Positions 34,433 to 43,995 of a stretch of 64,000 nt of DNA are shown one piece after another. The notes under the pieces are model-generated. The model had not been told where the DNA came from and ran no database searches. It worked only from the letters and a program-made list of their open reading frames with translations. The DNA lies in assembly GCA_964594635.1 (NCBI GenBank), contig CAZQMV010000004.1, positions 124,001 to 188,000 of the forward strand, given 5' to 3'. The DNA is from Berkiella sp964594635 (GTDB lineage: Bacteria > Pseudomonadota > Gammaproteobacteria > Berkiellales > Berkiellaceae). Within the stretch, counting starts at the first letter, position 1, and every line of letters starts with the position of its first letter. A program made the translations under genes and the position numbers.

Positions 34433-35348
34433 AGGATTTCTCTTGTTTTTGTTGTGCTAATGGGAAACCGAGCTTTTCTCTTGCGGCATAATAAGCCATG
34501 GCGACATCGCGCGCGAGTGTTCTCACTCGCAAAATATAGCGTTGTCTTTCAGTGACGGCGATAGCGCTTCTGGCATCCAGTTGGTTAAAAGCATGAGATG
34601 CTTTAAGCACCATCTCATAGGCCGGCAAAGGCAAATTAGCGGCAATCAATTTTTGGCATTCTTTTTCATAATCATCAAAATGCGTAAAAAGCATCTCGGT
34701 ATTGGCTAATTCAAAGTTATAGGTAGACATTTCAACTTCGTTTTGATGAAACACGTCGCCATAAGTGACAATGCCAGTAGGCGTTTTGGCCCATACCAGA
34801 TCAAACATGCTCTTTTTATTTTGAATATGCATGGCTAAGCGCTCAATCCCGTAAGCTAATTCGCCCATCACGGGTTTGCATTCTAAGCCGCCAACCTGTT
34901 GAAAATAGGTGAATTGGATACTTTCCATGCCATTTAACCAAACTTCCCAACCGAGTCCCCAAGCACCTAGTGTGGGTGATTCCCAATTATCTTCAACAAA
35001 GCGAATATCGTTTATATCAGGCTCGATTCCAATAGCTTGTAAAGATTTCACACACAAAGCTTGAATTTCGATCGGTGAAGGCTTTAACACCACTTGGTAT
35101 TGGTGAAACATTTGTGTACGGTTAGGATTGTCACCATAGCGACCATCGGTTGGGCGTCGGCTGGGTTGTACATGTGCGGCAAACCAAGGCTCAGGTCCAA
35201 TCGCGCGTAAAAAAGTCCCGGGATGAAATGTGCCGGCACCCACTTCCATATCTAATGGTTGTAAAATCACGCAACCTTGCGATGTCCAGAACCGATGCAG
35301 CGTTTGAATAATTTCGGCAAATGTATAGGGCTTTTGGTCTTCTACCAT
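34425..35348 (-). CDS. glyQ: Glycyl-tRNA synthetase alpha subunit
   Basis: About 307 residues. It is the catalytic class II subunit that activates glycine. Family blocks are TFAEIIQTLHRFWTSQGC, QPLDMEVGAGTFHPGTFLR, HVQPSRRPTDGRYGDNPNR and EDNWESPTLGAWGLGWEVW. The ATG at 35348 is preferred because it gives the usual length (E. coli 303) and has AAGG upstream; a GTG 36 bp further up is also in frame. The promoter at 35386-35414 would put the upstream start within a few bases of the mRNA end, which also argues against it. Confidence 0.97.
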   Translation of the reverse strand: MVEDQKPYTFAEIIQTLHRFWTSQGCVILQPLDMEVGAGTFHPGTFLRAIGPEPWFAAHVQPSRRPTDGRYGDNPNRTQMFHQYQVVLKPSPIEIQALCVKSLQAIGIEPDINDIRFVEDNWESPTLGAWGLGWEVWLNGMESIQFTYFQQVGGLECKPVMGELAYGIERLAMHIQNKKSMFDLVWAKTPTGIVTYGDVFHQNEVEMSTYNFELANTEMLFTHFDDYEKECQKLIAANLPLPAYEMVLKASHAFNQLDARSAIAVTERQRYILRVRTLARDVAMAYYAAREKLGFPLAQQKQEKSYV

Positions 35349-35385
35349 GGCGAGCAACCTTGCTGATAAGTCACAAATGCCCACT

Positions 35386-35414
35386 AGTATACACGGGCCT
35401 TATGGCTGTGTGTA
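35386..35414 (-). promoter_or_regulatory. Promoter of glyQ-glyS-gmhB-plsC
   Basis: On the minus strand, TACACA (35409-35414), a 17-bp spacer and TATACT (35386-35391), the latter preceded by TG two bases off an extended -10. About 38 bp before the glyQ ATG. Confidence 0.6.
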
Positions 35415-35454
35415 TGGCGTTTTGGGAATATGTTATTTAAATAACAGCTTCGGG

Positions 35455-36906
35455 TTAGCGGCGCCAAAAGGCTGGCGATAATAAGACTAAAATGGTAAAA
35501 ATCTCAAGCCGACCGGCCAACATGGCAAAACTGAGCACCCACTTGGCATGAGGGCTTACATGTGAAAAATCCGCTGCTACATTGCCAAGGCCGGGGCCTG
35601 AATTCGATAGGGTTGCTAATAAGGCCGAATAGGCAGTAAAGAAATCCATCTCAACCATGAGTAATAATAAAAGCAGCACAATAAAAATAACAAAATAGAT
35701 GGCAAAAAATCCCCAGATGGCTTCAATGATACGGGGGGTAATAGCTTTCTCCCCTAATTTAATCACATATTGTCCATGAGGATGGATAAGGCGTTTGATT
35801 TCACGCGAACCTTGTTTTTGCAAGAGCAAGACACGGATCGTTTTTACGCCTCCCGATGTTGAGCCTGCACATCCTCCAATCACACCGCAAAAAAGGAGAA
35901 AGAGCCCGATAAACAAAGGCCATAAAGAAAAATCGGTTGATAAAAAGCCGGTGGTGGTTGCTAAAGAAACTGCTTGAAACAAGGAGTCGAATAAAAGATA
36001 AGGAGATTTATTGTCATGATGTGAAGCAATAACCAGAGCAACCCAAACCAAAACGCCGGCTCCAAAAACAATTTTCGCAAAAAGCTTGAATTCAGGATCG
36101 TTAAAATAGACCCGCAGTTTTTGATTTTTAAGCATTAAAAAGTGCAAATTAAAATTGATGGCGCCCAGCAACATGAAGACCATCGCCACACTTTCAATGG
36201 CGACGCTGTCATAAAAGGCCAAACTTCGGTCATGTGTTGAAAAGCCGCCCGTTGAAACGGTGCTAAAACTGTGCACAATCGCGTCAAAACACGGCATACC
36301 CGCCAGCCAATAGCAAAAAGCACAAATAGCTGTCATAAAAACATATAATAACCAAATGGCTTTAGCAGTGTGTGTGATCCGTGGCGTGAGCTTATCGTCT
36401 TTAACGGGGCCGGTAATTTCGGTGCGAAAAAGCTGCATTCCGCCAATACCCAATGCCGGTAAAATGGCAACTGCTAAAACCACAATACTAATACCGCCTA
36501 AAAACTGCATTTGTTGGCGATAATACAAAATAGAATGCGGTAAAATAGCTAAATGGTTAAAAATGGTAGAGCCGGTCGTTGTGATCCCAGAGACTGATTC
36601 AAAAAAAGCATCAGTAAAAGACAAGCTCGGTTCAATATTCCAATAAAGAGGCAGTGCGCCAACGAGGCTGGCGGTTAACCAAAAAAAGAGCACGATTAAA
36701 AACCCATCATGGGTACGAAGCGCATGCACTCTTCCTCTAAAGGGAAACCATAGTAAAAAACCGAGGCCAAAGGTAACAGCAAAAGACAAATGGAAGGTTA
36801 ATGCATAACCATCTTGGTATAGAAGCTCGACAAAAAGCGGAGGCACAAATGTTAGGCTTAGCATCATAAGCAATAAGCCTAAAATTCTAAAATTGGCTAA
36901 CTCCAT
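35455..36906 (-). CDS. trkH: Trk system potassium uptake protein TrkH
   Basis: A 483-residue K+ translocating subunit of the inner membrane. The four pore-loop repeats are recognisable, including SGITTTGSTIF, STVSTGGFSTHD, SLATTTGFLSTDF and ATLSNSGPGLGNV, each with the central filter glycine. It ends in GRLEIFTILVLLSPAFWRR, as in the Trk family. Length equals E. coli (483). It follows trkA by about 20 bp, so channel and regulator are in one operon. Confidence 0.97.
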   Translation of the reverse strand: MELANFRILGLLLMMLSLTFVPPLFVELLYQDGYALTFHLSFAVTFGLGFLLWFPFRGRVHALRTHDGFLIVLFFWLTASLVGALPLYWNIEPSLSFTDAFFESVSGITTTGSTIFNHLAILPHSILYYRQQMQFLGGISIVVLAVAILPALGIGGMQLFRTEITGPVKDDKLTPRITHTAKAIWLLYVFMTAICAFCYWLAGMPCFDAIVHSFSTVSTGGFSTHDRSLAFYDSVAIESVAMVFMLLGAINFNLHFLMLKNQKLRVYFNDPEFKLFAKIVFGAGVLVWVALVIASHHDNKSPYLLFDSLFQAVSLATTTGFLSTDFSLWPLFIGLFLLFCGVIGGCAGSTSGGVKTIRVLLLQKQGSREIKRLIHPHGQYVIKLGEKAITPRIIEAIWGFFAIYFVIFIVLLLLLLMVEMDFFTAYSALLATLSNSGPGLGNVAADFSHVSPHAKWVLSFAMLAGRLEIFTILVLLSPAFWRR

Positions 36907-36926
36907 AATGCGATAGTGACCTCATG

Positions 36927-38297
36927 CTATAAGAAAGTGATGCCAACTTGAAACAGACGCTCAACTTGTGGAATGCGACTTTTATCAATCACAAATAAAA
37001 TCACATGATCTTCCGGAGCAATTTCACAGTCATCATCGGCAATAATTACCGTGTCACCTCTGACAATGGCGCCAATGGTAGTGCCTTTGGGTAAATGAAT
37101 ATCACGAATTTTTCGTCCGATCACTTGCGAGGTATTTTTGTCGCCATGGGCAATGGCTTCAATAGCTTCAGCTGCACCACGTCGTAACGAGTGCACATTG
37201 ACCACGTCTCCACGGCGTACATGGGTTAACAAGCTGCCGATGGTGGCTTGTTGTGGAGAGATAGCAATATCGATATCACCACCTTCAATCACATCCACAT
37301 AAGCAGATCGACTAATCAGCGCCATCACTTTATGCGCGCCAAGACGCTTTGCTAAAATAGCTGACATGATATTGGCTTCATCTTGATTGGTGACTGCGCA
37401 GAACACATCCGTTTCTTGAATGTTTTCATCCAACAATAATTCACGATCAGCGGCATCGCCCAAGAGCACAACCGCTTTATGTAAATCTGTTGCAAGCAGT
37501 TGCGCGCGACTTGCCGATTTTTCAATAATTTTCACGTTAAATTGATGCTCTAACGCTTCTGCAAGCTTTGCGCCGATATTGCCGCCACCGGCAATGATCA
37601 CGCGTTTATAGGGTTGATCGAGCTGCCGAAGCTCACTCATTACCGCATCAATGTGCGCAGGGGTTGCTAGGAAAAACACTTCATCGTCAGGTTCAATAAT
37701 CGTGTCTACGGTGGGAATAATCGCTTTGTTACGACGAAAAATAGCGACCACTTTGGTGTCAATCAGTGGCATATGCTTTTTCATATCACCGAGAGCATGT
37801 CCGACTAAAGTGCCGCCATAAAATGCTCTAACGGCAGCCATCTGCACTCGACCTTGCGCAAAATTAACGACCTGTAATGCATCAGGGTGTTCAATCAAAC
37901 GCTTGATATGTTGCATTACCAAATGCTCAGGGCTAATTAACATATCAACAGCCAATGCGTCGTTACCAAATAACGCATCATAAGCAACATATTGTGTCGC
38001 ACGGACGCGCGCTATTTTGGTTGGGGTTCTAAACAAACTATAAGCCACTTGGCAAGCAATCATATTGGCTTCATCGGAATTGGTCACAGCAATGAGTAGA
38101 TCTGCGTCTTCTGCGCCGGCATTGAGTAAAATATTGGGATAGGAAGCAGGGCCGCAAACGGTGCGAATATCGAGGCGCTCTTGTAAATCATTTAATCGTT
38201 CGGCACTGATATCGACAACGGTGACATCGTTTTCAATACTTAAGTGTTCTGCTAACGTGCCGCCAACTTGGCCGGCTCCTAAAATGATTATTTTCAA
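36927..38297 (-). CDS. trkA: Trk system potassium uptake protein TrkA
   Basis: About 456 residues, the peripheral NAD-binding regulator of TrkH. It has two RCK halves, each with a Rossmann motif: KIIILGAGQVGGTLAEHLS at the start and RVIIAGGGNIGAKLAEAL near 230, each followed by a TrkA_C part. A TTG at 38297 is chosen because it gives the E. coli length (458) and start (MKIIILGAGQVG), with AAAGAGA upstream; another TTG at 38321 is also in frame. No ATG start is available at this position. Confidence 0.95.
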   Translation of the reverse strand: MKIIILGAGQVGGTLAEHLSIENDVTVVDISAERLNDLQERLDIRTVCGPASYPNILLNAGAEDADLLIAVTNSDEANMIACQVAYSLFRTPTKIARVRATQYVAYDALFGNDALAVDMLISPEHLVMQHIKRLIEHPDALQVVNFAQGRVQMAAVRAFYGGTLVGHALGDMKKHMPLIDTKVVAIFRRNKAIIPTVDTIIEPDDEVFFLATPAHIDAVMSELRQLDQPYKRVIIAGGGNIGAKLAEALEHQFNVKIIEKSASRAQLLATDLHKAVVLLGDAADRELLLDENIQETDVFCAVTNQDEANIMSAILAKRLGAHKVMALISRSAYVDVIEGGDIDIAISPQQATIGSLLTHVRRGDVVNVHSLRRGAAEAIEAIAHGDKNTSQVIGRKIRDIHLPKGTTIGAIVRGDTVIIADDDCEIAPEDHVILFVIDKSRIPQVERLFQVGITFL

Positions 38298-38334
38298 AAT
38301 GTGTCTCTTTAAGATCGGCAAATCAAACTATGAC

Positions 38335-39633
38335 TTAAGCGCTCTTACTGAGTCTAGCGTAGTAAAAGCCATCCATTTCGTCTTGCCCTGGCAAAATTTG
38401 GCGGCCCACAGATTGACTGATGCCCCATCCGGCATCGATAGGTAACTCTTTAGCATCGCTATGGGTAGCTAGAAAATGTGTCATTTGTTGCACATTTTCT
38501 ACCGCTAATGTAGAGCAGGTAGCGTATAACAGTATGCCACCGGGTTTGAGCAATGGCCACAATTGTGACAAAAGCTTATTTTGTGTCTTTGTTAGCTGCT
38601 TGAGATCACCTTCTTTGCGATGGAGCTTAATATCGGGGTGGCGACGGATAACCCCCGTTGCAGAACAGGGAGCATCCAGCAAAATCCGATCGAACAATTC
38701 ATTATCCCACCAGCTCTCAACATCCCCCGCATCTTTGCACAGCACGTTTGCTTTAAGCTTTAGTCTATCCAATGTACCTTGTAGCAACCCAATGCGTTTT
38801 GGATCTTTTTCAATGGCCACTACTTCTTTGAGCCTTGGCTCAAGCTCTAGCATATGCGCGGTTTTGCCACCAGGTGCTGCGCACGCATCTAACACGCGAA
38901 GCCCTGGTGCCAATGCTAATAACGATGCAGCCAGTTGCGCGCTGCTATCTTGTACGCTCACCCAGCCCTCTTGAAAACCTGGCAGACTGCTGATGGGGGC
39001 ATCTATCGCCACGTTGATCCCATTATCAGAATGATCTAACGGCGTTGCGGGAATATTGGCTTCTTCTAAGAGTGCCAAATAGGCTTCCCGGCTTTTTTCA
39101 CGAGCATTGACTCTAAGGACAAAAGGGGGATGATCTTGATTATTGGCAATGAGGACTTCCCAATCTAAGGGCCAGTCTGCTTGCCAGCGTTGTACTAACC
39201 AATCGGGATGAGTGTTACTCTCATTGAGTAATGCTTTGATGTCTTCTTCTTGACGAAGCGCATTGCGTAAGACGGCATTCACGAGTCCTTTGGCATAAGG
39301 CGCACTTTTTTTCGCAGCATCCACGGTTTCATTAATCGCGGCATGGGGTGGCGTATCAGTGTAAAAAAGCTGAAAAAGACCAATCATCATCAGTAATTCT
39401 AAGTCTTTATCTTTATTTTTCAGTGGTGCATGTAGGAGCGTGCTTAAGGCTTTTTGTAACACAAAATAAAAGCGCAACACGCCAAAACAAAGATGAACCG
39501 CATAAGAGATATTACGACTATCAACCTTAGGGTAGCGTAGCGACATTAATTGAGGGTTAAAAGACTTCCCCTTGCGCAGCACTTCCAACAGGACTTCAAA
39601 GGCCATCGTTCGACAATTTACAACTTGAGTCAT
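38335..39633 (-). CDS. rsmB: 16S rRNA (cytosine-967-C5)-methyltransferase
   Basis: A 432-residue enzyme. An N-terminal NusB-like helical domain (to about residue 130) precedes the methyltransferase. SAM motif I is LDACAAPGGKTAHMLEL. The two cysteines of the Nol1/Nop2/Sun family are in LLDAPCSATGVIRRHPDIK (motif IV) and LYATCSTLAVEN (motif VI). Length matches E. coli (429). It is in the conserved def-fmt-rsmB-trkA order. Confidence 0.97.
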   Translation of the reverse strand: MTQVVNCRTMAFEVLLEVLRKGKSFNPQLMSLRYPKVDSRNISYAVHLCFGVLRFYFVLQKALSTLLHAPLKNKDKDLELLMMIGLFQLFYTDTPPHAAINETVDAAKKSAPYAKGLVNAVLRNALRQEEDIKALLNESNTHPDWLVQRWQADWPLDWEVLIANNQDHPPFVLRVNAREKSREAYLALLEEANIPATPLDHSDNGINVAIDAPISSLPGFQEGWVSVQDSSAQLAASLLALAPGLRVLDACAAPGGKTAHMLELEPRLKEVVAIEKDPKRIGLLQGTLDRLKLKANVLCKDAGDVESWWDNELFDRILLDAPCSATGVIRRHPDIKLHRKEGDLKQLTKTQNKLLSQLWPLLKPGGILLYATCSTLAVENVQQMTHFLATHSDAKELPIDAGWGISQSVGRQILPGQDEMDGFYYARLSKSA

Positions 39634-39636
39634 TAT

Positions 39637-40560
39637 TTAGCCTAATTTTTTTAAAGGAGTGAAAAGGGAAGCGTGGCCTTTTAAGATTTCTGACATGGGT
39701 AACGCTTTTTTACCGGGTAATTGTGCTTTAGTGATTTCCAATGCGCCAGTATTGGCTGCAACCACAATCCCATTGGCAGTCTGTTTGATAATGGTGCCAG
39801 GTGCGCCGTGAAGATCCACGCGGTTTGCTTGTAGGATCCGCAATACCTGCCCATCAATCAGGGTGTGTGCAATAGGCCATGGAAAATAAGCGCGAATTTG
39901 TCTATCAATTTCTATAGCAGATTGCTGCCAATCAATTAAGGCGGCATTTTTTGTGATTTTGGGGGCGTGTGTCGCATCTGCATCACGTTGCTTTTCACCT
40001 GGTATTTCAACAATTTCTTCTAAAATATGAAACAGCATTTTAGCGCCTTGAATGGCGAGTTTGTCATGGAGTGTTTCTGAGGTATCGGTGTTTTGGATCG
40101 CTATTCTACCCGTCGCGAGAATATTGCCGGTATCTAACCCTTTATCCATGCGCATTAACGTAATGCCCGTTTCTTGATCGCCTGCTAAAATCGCTTGCTG
40201 GATGGGAGAAGCACCGCGCCAGCGTGGTAATAAAGAGGCATGGACATTAATGCAACCATAACGAGGTTGGTTTAATACCGTCTCTGGCAATATTAAGCCA
40301 TACGCTGCAACGATCATGACATCAGCTTGATATTGCTTCAAAGTCTCTAAGGCTTGTGCTGTTTTAAGTGACACAGGTTGTTCTATAGGTAAACCTTGTT
40401 TTAGTGCTAGCTCTTTTACTGGACTCATCTGCAAATGTTGACCACGCCCAGCCGGTTTATCAGGCTGAGTGTAAACAGCAACAATGTCATGAGAGGTGGT
40501 TAACAGCGCTTCTAATTGTGTTTGGGCAAAGACAGGTGTTCCGGCGAAAATAATTTTCAT
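39637..40560 (-). CDS. fmt: Methionyl-tRNA formyltransferase
   Basis: A 307-residue enzyme that formylates initiator Met-tRNA. It starts MKIIFAGTPVFAQTQLEAL and has the folate/catalytic signature NVHASLLPRWRGASPIQQAILAGD with the key Asn and His, then GITLMRMDKGLDTG. The C-terminal tRNA-binding domain begins near residue 210. The ATG overlaps the def stop by four bases. Confidence 0.97.
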   Translation of the reverse strand: MKIIFAGTPVFAQTQLEALLTTSHDIVAVYTQPDKPAGRGQHLQMSPVKELALKQGLPIEQPVSLKTAQALETLKQYQADVMIVAAYGLILPETVLNQPRYGCINVHASLLPRWRGASPIQQAILAGDQETGITLMRMDKGLDTGNILATGRIAIQNTDTSETLHDKLAIQGAKMLFHILEEIVEIPGEKQRDADATHAPKITKNAALIDWQQSAIEIDRQIRAYFPWPIAHTLIDGQVLRILQANRVDLHGAPGTIIKQTANGIVVAANTGALEITKAQLPGKKALPMSEILKGHASLFTPLKKLG

Positions 40561-41060
40561 GATGCCGCTTTCTGCAGTTTTTCTAATTTTTTAAGGAGAA
40601 GCATTCGTTTCAGTTTGGAAAGTCTATCAATATTTAAAATACCATTTAAATGATCAAGTTCATGTTGAATACAGTGAGCGGCAAGGCCATCGGTCGTTAT
40701 GGTATGTGATTGACCGTGTTCATCTTGATAACGAACTGTGATTTTTTCAGCACGAGTGACTTTAGCATAAACGCCAGGTAATGACAGGCAGCCTTCTTCG
40801 CGGGCAATTTCACCCACGCTTTCTAGGATCTCAGGATTGACAAAACATTGTGGCTGGTTAGCCTCTTTAGAGACATCCATCACAAATAAGCGAAGCCCTA
40901 AGCCTACTTGGGGAGCAGCAAGTCCACAACCGTCGTCTTGATACATAGTGGCTATCATTTGTTTAACGGTAGCACGAAGTGCATCATCAAAATGGACAAC
41001 AGGCGGCGTGACTTCACGCAACACTTTGTGTGGGTACTGATAAACTTTTAACGTTGACAT
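40557..41060 (-). CDS. def: Peptide deformylase
   Basis: A 167-residue metalloenzyme that removes the N-formyl group from new proteins. All three family motifs are intact: GCGLAAPQVGL (about 44-54), EEGCLSLPGVYA with the metal Cys (about 90-101) and QHELDHLNGIL with two His ligands and the catalytic Glu (about 132-142). Length matches E. coli (169). It is translationally coupled to fmt and diverges from the LysM gene. Confidence 0.98.
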   Translation of the reverse strand: MSTLKVYQYPHKVLREVTPPVVHFDDALRATVKQMIATMYQDDGCGLAAPQVGLGLRLFVMDVSKEANQPQCFVNPEILESVGEIAREEGCLSLPGVYAKVTRAEKITVRYQDEHGQSHTITTDGLAAHCIQHELDHLNGILNIDRLSKLKRMLLLKKLEKLQKAAS

Positions 41061-41206
41061 AGCAGCAGGGCCTCATGGTTTTGCGGATTTTACTACCAAT
41101 GTTAGTTTTGTAGCAAATTTTATTTCGGTTACAAAAGCGCAATGATCTTGATAAATTTAGCTATTGTAAATACAGGGACCGTTAAAGGTAGCGAAGGAGT
41201 TAGCTC

Positions 41207-42304
41207 ATGACAAGGTATGCCGTTTCATTAAAAATGGCTTTGGCAGTTATTTTATCTGTCCTAATGACCATCGCCTCGGCAAAGCAGGCCTCTCATCCTT
41301 GGATCAACGAACGCGCACCTCAAACCTATATCGTGCAAGATGGCGACACGTTATGGGAAATTGCCTGCAAGTTCTTGAACGATCCGGGAAGATGGCAACA
41401 ACTTTGGTATGCCAATAAAGAGATTAAAAACCCAGATCGCATTTATCCTGGTGATATCATCAGCTTAGTCTATGAAAAAGGCGAACCCTGCTTACGAGTC
41501 GATCGGGGCTACTATAACCGACATGCCATAGCGACTCGTGATCATAGAAATGGCATTGTTAAGCTTCACCCCAGAATAAAAGTTCTTCCGGTCGATAAAC
41601 CGATCCCCACCATTGCATTGAGTGTTATTGCACCCTTTTTCAATCAATCACGCGTGATCAGCCCTTGTGTTGCGGAAGATTGCCCGAGAATCATTGCATT
41701 GGATGATGATCATCTGGTTGTTGGAGAAAGAGATCGGATCTACGTGAGCGGTCTTTGCCCTGCGGATGACAATATTACGTTTACCGTTGTACGTCCCACC
41801 AAAGACTATGTTGAGCCATGCTGCAAAGAAAAGCTTATTGGTGTTGAAGGATTCGTTGTTGGCAAAGCGGATCTTGAAAAATTAGGTGAGCCTTCCAGCA
41901 TGGTTCTTAGTGAAAGTTATGCTGAGATCAAAATTGGCGATCGCATTATTGAAACGCTCTATGAGGAAGTTGAACCCTATTTTATGCCTAAGTTTCCTGT
42001 TAATAAGGGCTTGGGCCAGATTGTGTCTGTCTTTGGTGGCATTACTCAAATAGGTCAATATCAAGTGATAGTAATTACCGGAGGCGATGATCTAGAGCGA
42101 GAAGTGGGCGATGTATTATCTATTTTTCAAACACAAAAAGACTTACCGCCACGTCTAACCTACCAAAATGACAAGAAGTACTGCTTCCCGCCTTTGGATA
42201 TTGGGAAGTGTGTGGTTTTTAGAGTGTTCGATAAGGTGAGTTATGCGCTCGTGATGAAGGCAACAAGAACGATTTACTTGCTTGATGATGTTGCAAGGTC
42301 ATAA
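41207..42304 (+). CDS. Exported LysM-domain protein
   Basis: A 365-residue protein with an N-terminal signal peptide (hydrophobic MALAVILSVLMTIASA, likely cleavage near residue 25). A single LysM peptidoglycan-binding domain follows at about 38-85 (TYIVQDGDTLWEIACKFLND ... IYPGDIISLVY). The remaining 280 residues have no motif I recognise. The gene sits at the usual gammaproteobacterial place between def and dprA, where LysM proteins of this type are common. Its ATG has a strong AAGGAG site 7-8 bp upstream. Expected in the periplasm; probably a peptidoglycan-associated structural or accessory protein. Confidence 0.88.
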   Translation: MTRYAVSLKMALAVILSVLMTIASAKQASHPWINERAPQTYIVQDGDTLWEIACKFLNDPGRWQQLWYANKEIKNPDRIYPGDIISLVYEKGEPCLRVDRGYYNRHAIATRDHRNGIVKLHPRIKVLPVDKPIPTIALSVIAPFFNQSRVISPCVAEDCPRIIALDDDHLVVGERDRIYVSGLCPADDNITFTVVRPTKDYVEPCCKEKLIGVEGFVVGKADLEKLGEPSSMVLSESYAEIKIGDRIIETLYEEVEPYFMPKFPVNKGLGQIVSVFGGITQIGQYQVIVITGGDDLEREVGDVLSIFQTQKDLPPRLTYQNDKKYCFPPLDIGKCVVFRVFDKVSYALVMKATRTIYLLDDVARS

Positions 42305-42334
42305 ACTAGCCGCCTTTAAAGCGCTCATGCGCAT

Positions 42335-43471
42335 GTGGTTTATATAAAAGCAGTGATAGAGCCAAGCCTTTTGAAGAGAAGTCAGCTAGAAGCGAAAGAG
42401 CTGCCCTACTGGCTAGTGCTAAATCGTATACCGGGCTTGGGACCGAGACGATTTGCCGCGTTATGCCAAGAAGAAAAAAGTTTGTCAAATTGCTTTTCTG
42501 GTGAGCGCCCCACGCAAGCCTTTGTCGCGTGGTGTGAAAAATGGGGCGTTAAGACCGCGCTTGACTGGGCTGGCGTTGAAAAAGATTTAGCATGGCAAAA
42601 TGAAACCCAGCAAATCCTTACCTGGGAGCATTGCCATTATCCTTCCCAGCTCAAAGAAATTCATTCAGCGCCTCCGGTTTTGTTTGTACAAGGTGATCTC
42701 AAGTCATTACAGTTGCCACAAATCGGCATGGTCGGAAGCCGTAACGCTTCACCACAAGGCAAAGAAAATGCGACCCAATTTGCTTATGCGCTTGCACGAG
42801 CAGGCATGGTTGTCACCAGTGGGTTGGCTTTAGGCATTGATGCGGCAAGCCATGAAGGGGCGCTAAATGCAGAGAGTCGAACCATTGCGGTATTAGGAAA
42901 CGGTTTAGACAAAGTCTATCCCATCTCGCATCAATCACTTGCTAGGCGCATTGTTGTAAAGGGTGCGCTGGTTTCTGAATTCCCGATTGGCACCGATCCC
43001 AAGCCCGCTCACTTCCCAAGACGCAATCGTATTATTAGTGGCTTGTCCCTTGGCGTGCTAGTGGTAGAGTCCACTTTAAAGAGTGGTTCTTTGATAACGG
43101 CGAACTATGCTTTAGAACAGGGGAAGGAAATTTTTGCCTTGCCAGGCTCTATTCATAACCCGATGGCAAAAGGGTGTAACCATTTGATCCGTCAGGGAGC
43201 AAAATGTGTTGAGAGCGTTCAACATATTGTAGAAGAGCTCGCACTGAGCACGACAATCGTTCCTCAAGAAAAAAGACAGTTAACTAATATTGAAACTGAA
43301 AAAGGAGCATTTATTTCACATATTGAAGAAGTCTGTACCTCGATTGATAGCATTGTGATGAAATCAGGATTGACCGCGAAAGAGGTTTCCTCGATGCTAT
43401 TAGAACTAGAGCTCCGGGGAGCCATCGTATCGGTGCCGGGCGGTTACGTCCGAGTTGCAACGGGAGACTAA
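42335..43471 (+). CDS. dprA: DNA-processing protein DprA
   Basis: A 378-residue protein of the DprA/Smf family, which loads RecA on incoming single-stranded DNA in transformation. The Rossmann-like core is complete: GMVGSRNASPQGKENATQFA, GMVVTSGLALGIDAASHEGAL, VLGNGLDKVYPISHQ, FPRRNRIISGLSLGVLVVE and ALEQGKEIFALPGS. A C-terminal winged-helix-like part (about 315-375) follows. The start is not firm: GTG at 42335, GTG at 42353 or TTG at 42368. With comF at 57 kb it hints at natural competence, though neither gene alone proves it. Confidence 0.95.
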   Translation: MVYIKAVIEPSLLKRSQLEAKELPYWLVLNRIPGLGPRRFAALCQEEKSLSNCFSGERPTQAFVAWCEKWGVKTALDWAGVEKDLAWQNETQQILTWEHCHYPSQLKEIHSAPPVLFVQGDLKSLQLPQIGMVGSRNASPQGKENATQFAYALARAGMVVTSGLALGIDAASHEGALNAESRTIAVLGNGLDKVYPISHQSLARRIVVKGALVSEFPIGTDPKPAHFPRRNRIISGLSLGVLVVESTLKSGSLITANYALEQGKEIFALPGSIHNPMAKGCNHLIRQGAKCVESVQHIVEELALSTTIVPQEKRQLTNIETEKGAFISHIEEVCTSIDSIVMKSGLTAKEVSSMLLELELRGAIVSVPGGYVRVATGD

Positions 43472-43473
43472 CC

Positions 43474-43956
43474 ATGAAAGCAAATGTCATAGAAGTATTG
43501 ATGTTTTTATTTGATAACTATCTTAGTGTTAGTGAAGACACCTTGCTAGATGAGAAGTCCTTAACATGCGAATTGGAAGAAGCAGGCTTTGACGCAAAAG
43601 AAATAAGTCTTGCATTTGATTGGCTAGGAGAGTTAGCTGAGATAGAAAGACTAGCCGCTACCTTAGTGCAGAAGCCGGGTAATTCGATCCGTGTCTATGC
43701 ACAAGAAGAACAGGCTAAGCTGGATATGGCATGCCGAGGTTACTTACATAACCTTGAAGCAATGGGCCTGTTAGACGCAACGGTTCGAGAAATTATCATT
43801 GACCGGGCAATGGCCATTGAAGCAGATAGTTTAAGTTTGCAGCAGTTTAAGCGCATTATCGGTCTTGTCATGCTGAATAAAGCACCCCAAGATGAAATGT
43901 TGCCATGGATAGAAGAATTAATGAACGATGAGAAGGCCGATAGTGTCATTCACTAA
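43474..43956 (+). CDS. smg: Smg family protein (DUF494)
   Basis: A 160-residue acidic, helical protein, 2 bp downstream of dprA. It opens MKANVIEVLMFLFDNY and has the EEAGFDAKEISLAFDWLGEL block typical of Smg. Length matches E. coli Smg (157). The biochemical function is not established; it regularly sits between dprA and topA, as here. Confidence 0.92.
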   Translation: MKANVIEVLMFLFDNYLSVSEDTLLDEKSLTCELEEAGFDAKEISLAFDWLGELAEIERLAATLVQKPGNSIRVYAQEEQAKLDMACRGYLHNLEAMGLLDATVREIIIDRAMAIEADSLSLQQFKRIIGLVMLNKAPQDEMLPWIEELMNDEKADSVIH

Positions 43957-43995
43957 GCGGTCTTAGGTGATTTTTAAAAAAGAGGTTGGGTTTCA

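Noticed and set aside
38420..38974. 184-codon plus-strand frame within rsmB
   Set aside because: Serine-rich antisense of the methyltransferase domain, without family match or ribosome site.
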